Positions 36,734-54,400 of a DNA stretch of 60,000 bases are shown one piece after another (the stretch's first letter is position 1; each line of letters opens with the position of its first letter). The stretch spans positions 16,470,501 to 16,530,500 of the forward strand of contig NC_079886.1 in assembly GCF_029227915.1 (NCBI RefSeq). Reading direction: 5' to 3'. The translations under genes and the position numbers were made by a program. The notes beneath the pieces were generated by a model. It did no database searches and had not been told where the DNA came from. It was given only the letters and a program-made list of their open reading frames with translations. The DNA is from Hydractinia symbiolongicarpus. Its lineage: Eukaryota; Cnidaria; Hydrozoa; Anthoathecata; Hydractiniidae.

Positions 36734-37642
36734 ATGGTATTTATAATATTTCAACTGCTTCTTTTCGTTGCAGCTATAATATTTCATATTTTCGGGTTAT
36801 ATGTTATTTCGGTATATTCGCATCTTGTCTCCACCACTCAAATACTATACTTCCGTAATTTAAGTATTAGCGAAATTTTGCTAAGCGTCAATCAGGTGAT
36901 TATTGAGTTAGTAAAAGTATATTTTACAACACAACGAGATGCAGATTGGTTCCATGTTTTCATTATTCTTCATATTTTTGGTATATGGTTTGTAAACTTG
37001 TTGACAATGATATTTCTTACACTGGATCGCTTCTTTATTGTTTATTTTCAAGCAAAATACAACTTGTATTTAACAAAGAAAAGAACGTTTTTCATTATTT
37101 TTGGAATCTGGTTATTTTCGGCATTATTAACTTTGATCTTCATGATCGTATGGTTTACCATCAAACTGGATTATGTTTCATTCTCCTATTCATATATTTT
37201 TCCGTTTATGAATACAATTGTTGTCCTAAATGCATTTATAGTATATACGTATATTTACGTAAAATGTTTCAAATATAATTCAAATAACACTGAACCCTCC
37301 CATCCTAATGTTAACGATAACAAAACATTGAACACTAAAAAACAGAAGTTTCTAGCACCATGTGTGATCATACTAACGTTCATAGTATGTGTCTATTTAC
37401 CAGATGTTGTCCACTTTGTTTACATCAAGGGGTTTAATGAAAACCCAGGATGGTTGGGAAAAGCAAGTAAGATGTTTTACACATGTGGATTTATCTCAGA
37501 TGTATTCATCTATGTGTTTCTAAACAGACGAATTCGAAAGAAACTATTTAGAGACTCAAAAATAAATTTATTTTGGACGAGGATACGGCAGTTCGCTAGC
37601 AATACAGAACACTGTGAACAACCTATTCGCGCGAGAAAATAA
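36734..37642 (+). CDS. Rhodopsin-like (class A) orphan GPCR, single exon
   Basis: An intronless 302-aa frame with seven hydrophobic segments (about residues 2-26, 38-60, 74-96, 118-141, 152-174, 207-228, 247-265). The DRY position is DRF (LTLDRF, Asp98-Arg99). TM6 has a Pro in CVYLPDVVHF. TM7 has SDVFIY in place of NPxxY, followed by a basic helix-8-like segment (RRIRKKLF). I do not see the usual TM3 or ECL2 disulphide cysteines, so it is divergent. Single-exon class A-like receptors of this size are common as large families in cnidarians. It lies on the same strand as the four receptors upstream but belongs to another class. Ligand unknown. Confidence 0.75.
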   Translation: MVFIIFQLLLFVAAIIFHIFGLYVISVYSHLVSTTQILYFRNLSISEILLSVNQVIIELVKVYFTTQRDADWFHVFIILHIFGIWFVNLLTMIFLTLDRFFIVYFQAKYNLYLTKKRTFFIIFGIWLFSALLTLIFMIVWFTIKLDYVSFSYSYIFPFMNTIVVLNAFIVYTYIYVKCFKYNSNNTEPSHPNVNDNKTLNTKKQKFLAPCVIILTFIVCVYLPDVVHFVYIKGFNENPGWLGKASKMFYTCGFISDVFIYVFLNRRIRKKLFRDSKINLFWTRIRQFASNTEHCEQPIRARK

Positions 37643-38007
37643 TATTAATATCATAATATTTGAATTCTGGAAAATAATATGATAGTCATAGTAAAAAGGA
37701 GGGCGCCTGAGTGGTGGTAAGATATGGCGCGATGGTACGCCCGTGACCTACTTTAAGCGGGAAATTTCTGTCCTCAGATCACATCGTAACAAGTAAAAAT
37801 CTAGCACAATAACAATGGAAAATAGTGGTCAAAAAAGAGGTATATAATTATATTTCACTGCTGGCTATTACCAAGAAATCTTTCTTAATGAAATCCAGTT
37901 CAAAATTTTATTTTCAGCTTAGCAGCTAGCTAGCTATAGCTACCATCATCGTAATAGGTTTCTGTGAAATAACAATCTGATAGGCACATGACAGAGCCTA
38001 TTTCGAG
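37643..38007. other. Region downstream of class A-like GPCR
   Basis: No gene recognised; a short G-rich patch at 37698-37760 (GGAGGGCGCCTGAGTGG) differs in composition but does not fold as a tRNA by eye. Confidence 0.35.
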
Positions 38008-38260
38008 TCTGTCTATCATTTCAGTGTCCGGCCATGGCTTAGATGAAGAGTCCTGAATGAAGTGTGTAATGCTCATTTTATGACCTACACCACATACCCA
38101 TTTAAGATCTGTGCTCTACCCAGACAAATCCCTGGCAACATCCAACGTCCCACACAGTGTCCCATCTCCCCAATTTCCCTCACATGGCTGTAGCTAACCT
38201 ACTGAAATATTCAGTTGCCTATATTGAATCACCAACAAGGAGGAAACATTTAACTGTTGC
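38008..38260 (-). mobile_element. Diverged copy of the tRNA-headed SINE, inverted
   Basis: Read on the minus strand, this matches the body of the SINE at 38502-38859 in order: the TTGAATC junction after the tRNA-like head, GTGAGGGAAAT, ACACTGTGTGGGAC, GTTGGATGTTGCC, then AATGAGCATTA, GCCATGG and GATAGACAG. The tRNA-like head is poorly kept. The copy is older than its neighbour. Confidence 0.7.
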
Positions 38261-38501
38261 ATAATTTTCAGAGATGAGGGAGGGTGTTTGTTATGCTCCT
38301 TCATTACACAAGCGGGGGGTCGAAGTTATGTTAAAATTGTGTTAAGTGATATTACGTTATTGGGTATGCTGCCTACCATGGGGGTCAACTAAGAAAATCT
38401 CAGGGCATGGTTGGATTCTCATTCGCTTGTTTTTATGTAACTACGAGTTGCCGTTTCTTTTATATAAAGTTACATTCTCTTATTCTCTTATTCTTATTTT
38501 G

Positions 38502-38859
38502 TGGCGCCGTAGATTAGTGGTTATAGCTTTCGTACTCTGTGCGGGAGACCGGGGTTCGATTCCTCTTGACGGCGATTCAACATGGGCGAGTGAATGTTAC
38601 CATAGCCCCGGGTTAACCCAAGCCATGTGAGGGAAATAGGGGAGATTGCACACTGTGTGGGCCGTTGGATGTTGCCGGGAGTTGTCTAGTAGAGCGTGGG
38701 CCCTACTAATTAGGTCTGCGTAGCTCAAAATGAGCATTAAATACTCTAGGACTCTCCATCTAAGCCATGGCCCCTCCTGGAAATAATAGACAGGGTATAT
38801 CCCTCGATATTTGTGAAGCTAGCCATGTAAAATATGCACATCTATCTATCTATCTATTC
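38502..38859 (+). mobile_element. tRNA-derived SINE
   Basis: The head (about 38502-38573) has a box A-like TAGATTAGTGG and a perfect box B GGTTCGATTCC, spaced as in tRNA genes, but with imperfect acceptor pairing. A unique body of about 260 bp follows, and the element ends in a simple tail (ATCT)n at 38840-38858. SINEs are transcribed by RNA polymerase III and move by LINE machinery. A second, inverted copy lies 240 bp upstream. Confidence 0.8.
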
Positions 38860-39980
38860 AACAGATGATGATATACTTTATATATAGATGCCGATATAAC
38901 CGCCGAAGTTAAGCCAACAAATATTAAGTATGCAAAGAGATTAAAGGTATTTTTGGTTACAGTGATATGTTTTCTTTAATAATTTATATCTTTGTCTCTT
39001 ATGCTGTATTGACGTAAAGGATATATGAAAGAATATTCGAAAACAATTGAGTAATTCAGGTTATTCCATGCAATATTTATATATATTTCAACAATCACAG
39101 TAAAGAATAACCAACAAAGTTTGATTAAAGTTAAAGTTATAAAGTTAAAGTTATATATATATTCATAAATTTTTTTGAATTATCAATCCACTTTCTCAAA
39201 CAAACATACATAATATAACATGTAAATTGCTACAAGTTCCCAATTATATACATATATATATATGCATGTTAAAAAATGATTAAAAAAACAAAACCAAGGC
39301 GAAGTAATACACAATAAGAACAAGCCTTCAAAGAGTATATAGTAAAGATAAGTTATTATATATATTTTAAGTAAAATGAAATAAAAACTATACACACACG
39401 TTTCTCAATTTATATTATTTTATTTAAAATACATGTAACTTTGCTCTGCGTAAACGTATGGAGAACTTTTCTTCGAAGAATAGATAACACAAATATACAC
39501 CGTATATATTTAATAATTTTGGAATTTTAAGGAAGGGGCTCTCATTCAGGGGGAGGCACTTGTGAACTCATTGCATACTATATGGATATTTATATTGGTA
39601 CAAATAAAAATAGTTTAAAAAAGCTAATTTATAGATAGATGCATCGGATTGGATCAATAGCACATTGGGACAATCTCCCCGTTAGCAAAGTTCATGAGTT
39701 CAAGTCCCACTCGATCTATATCTATGCATCACAAAATCTAATGGTATAGGATTTTACTTATCTCGCATGCACAGATGTTCCTTTAAATTAATTGTATTAT
39801 TTTGCCTTGTTTGAATAATTTCAAAATGAGTGCCTCCTTTAACCACTATTTTATCAAATGAGAACCTTTTTTGAAAACTTTAAGGGTGGCTCTCATTTAA
39901 TTTCTAATCAAAAGAGGGGCACTCAAAAAGGGGTGTCCATTCAGTATTCTTAAGCTGTTGACAAGAACATTTATTTACAG
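38860..39980. other. Intergenic region; possible tRNA-like SINE relic at about 39634-39725
   Basis: Mostly AT-rich with no gene seen. At 39634-39725 a segment with GAGTTCAAGTCCCACTCGATC resembles a box B and 3' arm of a tRNA, flanked by GATAGATGCATC and GATCTATATCTATGCATC. This is suggestive of an old tRNA-derived repeat only. Confidence 0.35.
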
Positions 39981-46317
<6,337 letters not shown>

Positions 46318-47323
46318 TTGATTTATATAAAGTTTTAAATATAAAAATTTGCTAGAAAAGAATTGTTTACTTTTTTTTTTACATTTTTCACCACGACCTT
46401 GCGAAACAGAGACTGTGATTATGGCGATTCCCTGCCTGTTAATTCGCGAATTATTGAGAAAATTAAAAAGTAAGTTAATAAATTGACAGGACTCTTGCTA
46501 AAAAGTATTTAAAAATATAAAGCAGGCTCCATAGATTTTTGCACAAAATCTTCTTTAAACCTGAGGAGCATCATCCAGGTTGAACCCAAAAACTGTGTTT
46601 CTTATATAAAGGAAGGGTAAATAAAGTTAACGTAAGGATATTCACAAATTTTTTTAAAAAAACTTACAATTTAATTTTGCGGGTAAAAATTTGCGAGAAT
46701 TTTTTGAAATCTAAAAATATAGTTTAGAATCGTTGCTCCCTATTCATGTTCCCATACTCTTGATTATGAGATAGCTGTATTGATTTGACTGGTCTAATGA
46801 CTATTATTTTAAGTGGTAGAGGTTAAACCCTCTAAAGATCTGGCTGTAGCTTAACACGTGTTACGGGATCCCAACACTCAGCCTTACACAGGTGATTGAT
46901 GATAAGGACCGGCCTGAAGTTATTTATTAACAATCGCCCATAAATATCAAAGTTTTTAACAATTAAACAATTTAGCTGAGATTTAATAAATATTCATCTG
47001 CACGAACTTACCCAGGTAAACAATGGCAAGAAGTGTTCCCTAAATAGCTAATCAATAAGGCCGTCACAAATTGTCATTAATATCCTTTAGTAGAGATTTC
47101 GCTAAAAGGTCAGTTTCCATTGCAGCGTTCATGGCCTTCGTTTGAAAGTCGGGCCTTATTATACTCAATTTCCATTTACATTAAAGATGGCAGCGTTTCT
47201 CAATGTATATTAATTATCAAGGAGAGTCATCAGAGCTCCCTTAAGAAAGTTGACCACTTCTCAACTTCCTGACTACCGAAATTTAAGGCGCTGCGACCGA
47301 AAATATTTTGCAATGTGCTGGCT
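46318..47323. other. Spacer before the satellite array
   Basis: A possible further exon (AGACTGTGATTATGGCG..., about 46411-46469, with a GTAAGT donor) does not keep frame with the gene upstream. Otherwise no feature recognised. Confidence 0.4.
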
Positions 47324-50096
47324 TAAATCTCAATCAGCAAACTCTAAGAATGTATCTTGCTATACATAGAGGTAGCTCTCATTCGATATCGATTTCTTTT
47401 ATGTACACTGACCTAACTTCACGAACATAACCAACTTAGAGTTTCCACTAGTGAAAATCTCAATCAGCAAACTCTAAGAATGTATCTCGCTGTACATAGA
47501 GGTAGCTCTCATTCGATATCGATTTCTTTTATGTACACTGACCTAACTTCACGAACATAACCAACTTAGAGTTTCCACTAGTGAAAATCTCAATCAGCAA
47601 ACTCTAAGAATGTATCTCGCTGTACATAGAGGTAGCTCTCATTCGTTATCGATTTGTTTTATGTACACTGACCTAACTTCACGAAGATAACCAACTTAGA
47701 GTTTCCACTAGTGAAAATCTCAATCAACGAACTCTAAGAATGTATCTCGCTGTACATAGAGGTAGCTCTCATTCGTTATCGATTTGTTTTATGTACATTG
47801 ACCTAAATTCACGAACATAACTAACTTAGAGTTTCCACTAGTGAGAATCTCAATCAGCAAACTCTAAGAATGTATCTCGCTGTACATAGAGGTAGCTCTC
47901 ATTCGTTATCGATTTGTTTTATGTACATTGACCTAACTTAACGCACATAACCAACTTAGAGTTTCCACTAGTGAAAATCTCAATCAGCGAACTCTAAGTA
48001 TGTATTTTGCTATACATAGAGGTGACTCTCATTCGTTATCGATTTGTTCTGAGCACATTGACCTAACTTAACACACATAACCAACTTAGAGTTTCCACTA
48101 GTGAAAATCTCAATCAGCAAACTCTAAGTATGTATTTTGCTATACATATAGGTAACTCTCATTCGTTTTCGGTTTGTTCTATGCACATTGACCTAACTTC
48201 ACGAACATAACCAATTTAGAGTTTCCACTAGTGAAAATCTCAATCAGCGAACTCTAAGTATGTATTTTGCTATACATAGAGGTGACTCTCATTCGTTATC
48301 GATTTGTTCTGAGCACATTGACCTAACTTAACACACATAACCAACTTAGAGTTTCCACTAGTGAAAATCTCAATCAGCAAACTCTAAGTATGTATTTTGC
48401 TATACATATAGGTAACTCTCATTCGTTTTCGGTTTGTTCTATGCACATTGACCTAACTTCACGAACATAACCAATTTAGAGTTTCCACTAGTGAAAATCT
48501 CAATCAGCGAACTCTAAGTATGTACGTCGCTGTACATAGAGGTAACTCTCATTCGTTTTCGATTTCTTTTATGTACACTGACCTAACTTCACGAAGATAA
48601 CCAACTTAGAGTTTCCGCTAGTGAGAATCTCAATCAGCAAACTCTAACAGTATATCTCGCTGTACATAGAGGTAACTCTCATTCGTTTTCGATTTGTTTT
48701 ATGTACATTGACCTAACTTCACGAACATAACTAACTTAGAGTTTCCACTAGTGAGAATCTCAATCAGCAAACTCTAAGAATGTATCTCGCTATACATAGA
48801 GGTAACTCTCATTCGTTTTCGATTTGTTCTGTGTACATTGACCTAACTTCACGAACATAACCAACTTAGAGTTTCCACTAGTGAAAATCTCAATCAGCAA
48901 ACTCTAAGTATGTACGTCGCTGTACATAGAGGTAACTCTCATTCGTTTTCGATTTGTTCTGTGTATATTGACCTAACTTCACGAACATAACCAACTTAGA
49001 GTTTCCACTAGTGACAATCTCATTCAGCAAACTCTAAGAATGCACGTCGCTGTACATAGAGGTAGCTATCAATCGTTTTCGATTTCTTTTATGTACACTG
49101 ACCTAACTTCACGAAGATAACAAACTTAGAGTTTCCGCTAGTGAGAATCTCAATCAGCAAACTCTAACAATATATCTCGCTGTACATAGAGGTAACTCTC
49201 ATTCGTTTTCGATTTGTTTTATGTACACTGACCTAACTTCACGAACATAACCAACTTAGAGTTTCCACTAGTGAAAATCTCAATCAGCAAACTCTAAGAA
49301 TGTATCTCGCTGTACATAGAGGTAACTCTCATTCGTTATCGATTTGTTTTGGATGCATTGACGTAACTTAACTAACTTAACCAACTTAGAGTTTCCACTA
49401 GTGAGAATCTTGATAAGCGAACTCGAAGTATGTATTTTGCTATACATAAAGTTAGATCTCATTCGTTATCGATTTGTTTTATGTACATTGACCTAACTTC
49501 ACGAACATAACTAACTTAGAGTTTCCACTAGTGAGAATCTCAATCAGCAAACTCTAAGAATGTATCTCGCTATACATAGAGGTAGCTCTCAATCGTTTTC
49601 GATTTGTTTTATGTACAATGACCTAACTTAACGAACTTAACCAACTTAGAGTTTCCACTAGTGAGAATCTTGATAAGCGAACTCTAAGTATGTATTTTGC
49701 TATACATAAAGGTAGCTCTCATTCGTTATCGATTTGTTTTATGTACATTGACCTAAATGCGCGAACACATAACTAACTTAGAGTTTCCACTAGTGAGAAT
49801 CTCAATTAGCAAACTCTAAGAATGTATCTCGCTATACATAGAGGTAACTCTCATTCGTTTTCGATTTGTTCTGTGTACATTGAACTAACTTAACGAATAT
49901 AACCAACTTAGAGTTTCTACTAGTGAAAATCTCAATCAGCGAACTCTAAAAATGGATTTGGTTGTAAATAGAGGTAGCTCTCATTCGTTATCGATTTGTT
50001 TGTGTGTATTGACCTTACTTAACGAACTTAACCAACTTAGAGTTTCCACTAGTGAGAATCTCAATCAGCGAACTCCAAGAATGTGTTTCGTTGTAT
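47324..50096. repeat. 130-bp satellite array, about 21 copies
   Basis: Monomers of 130 bp recur with point changes (ACTCTAAG at 47341, 47471, 47601, 47731, 47861 and onward). Each has a perfect 10-bp inverted repeat (CTTAGAGTTT ... AAACTCTAAG) around 24 bp containing CCACTAGTGAGAATCTC. A dimer of 260 bp is duplicated exactly (47981-48240 equals 48241-48500), and another block recurs at a distance of four monomers (around 48640 and 49160), showing higher-order amplification. Edges are diverged monomers. No ribozyme core (CTGATGA...GAAA) was seen. Confidence 0.95.
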
Positions 50097-50501
50097 GGGA
50101 AAAGGTGGTTTCTACGAATTAAAATTCTCATTTATCGTAGATATTGTTTAGGTCTAGTCAGAATGATTCGTAATAAGTGCAAACGATATAAAAGAAGTAA
50201 ATGACACGATATGTTGCTTAGTAAACTTCAATAATGTACAAGTGCATAAATAACGTTAAAGCAATCAGCTTCTCTATACACAAAAATATATAGAAAAAGT
50301 GGTTAGCCTAATTAAAATCGAAGAACGTGTGAACAGAGCATAAAAATATAAAAACAGCTAAATGCATCTTTCTAATAGCACGACTTGAAAAAATCGATAA
50401 AAATATTCTTTGAGATATCAGTTTTTCCCATAAAAAAACACGAGGCTATTGTATTTTTCGACTCGCGAAAATTTCTTCCGTCAGTAAACAAAACCATGAC
50501 A
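50097..50501. other. Spacer between satellite and protease-like fragment
   Basis: AT-rich; no gene. On the minus strand this is 3' flank of the split gene. Confidence 0.4.
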
Positions 50502-50959
50502 TTAACAAAACGATACACATTTACACAAATAGGCTATTTTAACATCGTCTGTGGCGGAAAAATTGTAACATGACAATTCTTCAAGCACAGATATCGAGCC
50601 ACCGTATTGTCCGTGGCAATGGGTATCAATAACCGTTATACCATTCCGAGACGGAAATATCGAAAAAGCCTTTTCTTTGATGACGAGGACGTAAAAACAA
50701 TGGATATCTTCATCGTCCATGTTTTGAAAATAAGAAAATAGCGTGTTTTCACCACTACCTTTAACCTGAACATTAGTCTCTTCCAGGATATGGACGTCTA
50801 TTGAAGTGGGTAGCGCCGAAATAGCTTCTTCTACATATAAAAGGCCCATAGCCCCACACCGTTCATAGAGATAATTGCCGATGTCGATTGCACCACAAAA
50901 TAGGGGTAAAATTTTGTTGAACAATATCTCTATATCCATTGTTGATTTGACACCACGTA
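50502..50959 (-). pseudogene. C-terminal half of a Cys/His protease-like domain, split by transposon
   Basis: The frame on minus starts at the transposon end and runs through MDIEILFNKILPLF to a stop near 50502. It contains NGITVIDTHCHGQYGGSIS, with a VIDxHxHG...G pattern expected for the catalytic-His strand of a papain/OTU-like cysteine protease, and YVEEAISAL upstream. The matching N-terminal part with the presumptive catalytic Cys lies 7.35 kb away at 58313 and beyond on the same strand. The perfect inverted repeat at the break shows the split is due to insertion. Family assignment is from motif resemblance only. Confidence 0.6.
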
Positions 50960-50989
50960 CTACTCGGGCAACTTACGGACAGTCTCCAA
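50960..50989. repeat. Left terminal inverted repeat of the 7.35-kb element
   Basis: 30 bp, identical to the reverse complement of 58283-58312; the inner sequence diverges immediately afterwards. Confidence 0.95.
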
Positions 50990-51469
50990 AACGTGGTTTT
51001 ACTAAGCGCACCAACCTGACTGATAATAAAACATCCTGGTTTTTTTTATTCGTTCAGGTGAAGGATCGATTTTTGAAAAAAAGCTGTTTAAAATTTTTTA
51101 GTTGTATTTAAGTCGATATAGCCTCGCTTTCGTGATTTTATTCACCTTTTTAATTCGGTAAAACCCATATAAATAAATACGCGATCAACTATAAACGGCT
51201 TTTTTTTAAGTCGTCGACATATTATCTGTGGATTAAAAAAATATCCGATGACGCCACATACCCCTAAGTGGTGCGAACTGTAAAACACGACGTTTTCTTT
51301 GATTTTTCGTCATTTTCAGTACTTTGACGTCATTTTTACTACGGTGTCGGATTTTTTTCCCGTTATATTAAAAGACGCGCAAAAACTGCGGGAAAAGAAA
51401 AACATAAATATGGTAGCTTCAGCGGGAAATTTTTTTTGTGGAATAAAGTAAGAACGAATAACGAATATC

Positions 51470-54400
51470 ATGGCAAACGTTTTTGAATGCGCTTTTATGC
51501 GTGCTGAAGTATTGAATGGGATGAAAAATATAAGTCATCATCACTGTGACTTGCGTTTTTCAAATTTTATGGCGATGTTTCCTGATGTATCCATAACGAA
51601 AAATCATTTTGACAGAAAGTCCAAGGAACTTACTGCGTTTGTGAGAAAAAAAAAGTGGAACGGTAAAGTAAGGGAAAAATACCTAGATGATTTTTCTCAA
51701 GACAATTGGAAGAAACTCAAAGATAATGAGAAGATTAGGCATACTATACATGCATGTCAAGCATGCAGTTTATTAGAAAAAAATAAAAATACATTTCCTG
51801 TTTCAACATCACACAGAACAAAAAAAATCAACAATGTTAAAAAACCATTAACAGATATATCAAACACTGTAAATAGTACGAATAATAAAACTCCAACTAC
51901 AACAAATAATACGTCCACACCTGTAAATGTAACATATAACAACATATCAACGATTACTACTCCAAACAGTATCAACACAACACCAGTTCATCCAATCACC
52001 ATAAATTTGACAATTCCTCAAACAAAGACTGACATGTCATATATGAAAACAACGGCAGAATCTGTACTTAATAGTATCAACTCAAAATGGGACAGTATAT
52101 ATGACACTCCATTCACAAAGGTTCTCACAAAGGTCAAATCAGCTAATATTGCTCAAGTGAAGTCCAAGTCTGATAAAAAGAAAGAGCTTAGAGAACGGAA
52201 TAAAATAATAAAAAAATCCTTGGAAAAAAAATGTTTTGGTGAAAATAAAGCAACAGACACAATCTTTGGCATCAGACAATCAAAAGCTTCCTACAAAAAA
52301 TCAAGATCGATTCAATACTTTGAAAGTAAAGAAAATTCAATTAAAATAATGATAGGTATAGCTATATATATTTTTTAATTTTAATCTTTCACCTGTACTG
52401 TATCTCCATTCACCTACAGGCACTGGTTTTTCTTGAATGGTATTATTTTATTGTTGCATTTTTTGAATATAAATTTATAAATAATTATATACACGCATAT
52501 ATATATATATAAACAAATATTAAAATGAAAAAATAAGCAATCAACATATATCATGATGAAGTATATAACCCCACGAAATTAACACGCAGAAATAATTAAA
52601 ACTATGTTATGAAAATAAGTTGCTGTGTGAATAAATGCAAAAAAAATAGCAAAAATAAATAAAACCTTAGGTTCGTAGAATTCAGTCTCGCAAATCATTA
52701 TTGACTAAACTAAAAACTGTAAAAATTATTTTAAACAAAATATATTAAGGAGTTGTTTCTAACCATAGGGCGGACAAAATTACAACAAAATCAAGACGTA
52801 GATGACACACCAATCAAGAAAAAACGACATAGTCCAGATCCAAACAAATTAAATTTCGATCGTCATGCTCTACTTGAAGAAGTGTTAGGAATGGATGTTG
52901 GTAGTAAGGTATATCTTCATGTATCTGTTAACATTTGTGTTGAACACATTGCCATTTATATCATTGTCCAATTTTGAACAAAAAAATAACTTGTGTGACA
53001 CATCGATTTATTTCCTCTTGCAGATAAATTACTCTGACTTGGCCCGAAAATATCATATACCTGGAACTACTGGAAATACAGTTGTTAAGGAATTTCTCGA
53101 AGATAACGGTGTTGATTTATCAAAATTTGCAAACAATTTTGTTAACCCATGCAAATATCGTCGAAAATATGAAAAGTTTCCAGGTGAGTACCTAAAAAAA
53201 AGAAGAATTGATATATAATGTACGCTTCCAACATTGTGTCTTGTCATCAAATCTGTATAATTTATAGCAAAAGATTCTTAAATTCTTTCAAGTGTTACAG
53301 TAGATTTCTGTGTGTAGAACAATGTTTACCTAAAACACATTGCATCTTCACAATACTTTTAGAAATATGTATTATACAAAAAGAGGATGTATATATCGTA
53401 GCGTTTGTACAATCAACTTAACATTCCTTGTTCAGAAAGAGAGATATTGAGAACATTTCATTTTTTACAGATGGAAGTGGAGTGTCGGTTCCTATGCCCC
53501 CTACATTTGAAAAAATAAAAGAGGAGATACTGAAGAAGATTGAATCTGGAGATATTCTATTAGGATCTTTGGTTGAGCCAAAAAAATATAAAAAAGCTGT
53601 GATAAAGAATGGAGTGATTTTCAATGAAGAATTCACAGTATCTGGTCGTTGTATACCACTGAGTGACATTCGCAGAAAGATTTTTGAAGAACATCAAAGT
53701 TTGGGGATTATGAGAAATCCAAAAGGTGCTTTGACAAGATACTTCATACTATGGTCTGATCATGCATCACTTTTGAGTGCTGGCCATTTACTATTGACTG
53801 TCAAAGTTGTTTACGATGACAAGTTATTTTATACAGATGAGGAAATGTATGCAAAAACAGGTATGTCATTTAGAAGTATTGTTATTGATCACCAAAATTC
53901 TAGATATCTAAAATCAAAAATATTTACTTTTTTTACTTTGATAGTAGACATTAAATGCCACTTAATAATGTTCGCTAAATTAAATTTTAGGAATTTGTCA
54001 TGATGTTCAAGAACTTGTGGAGCGTCCATCCGTTTATATTATTGGTTTTGCCCAGGATAGCATTGCAGAGAAGCTTTCATATGTCGAAACCAGACTTAAT
54101 GACATTAGAAAATTGTCTGACCCATTAATTGTCAATGATAAGAAAGTGGTTGATGTGATAAGGTTTTTTCATGGTATGTTGATGGAATTCAATTCACACA
54201 AGTTTAATCTGCATAATGCAACAATTTATTTAAAAAAGGATAACAGGAATTCATTTATATTTTAGGTGACCATCCTGAAATACAATACGAGAGTGGTAAC
54301 TCTCATGGTGGAAACTTTCCCTGTCTTTGTGGATGCAAAAAATCAAGATTTACAGATATAGCCCATGTCTACAGTAACAAAATAGTGTCCTTGGAACAAA

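Noticed and set aside
38502-38573. Functional tRNA gene
   Set aside because: Good box A and B, but weak acceptor and anticodon pairing and continuation into a SINE body with a simple tail.
47324-50096. CRISPR-like array
   Set aside because: The whole 130-bp unit repeats without unique spacers, and the genome is eukaryotic; it is a satellite.
47324-50096. Hammerhead-ribozyme satellite
   Set aside because: The CTGATGA and GAAA core could not be found in the monomer on either strand by eye.
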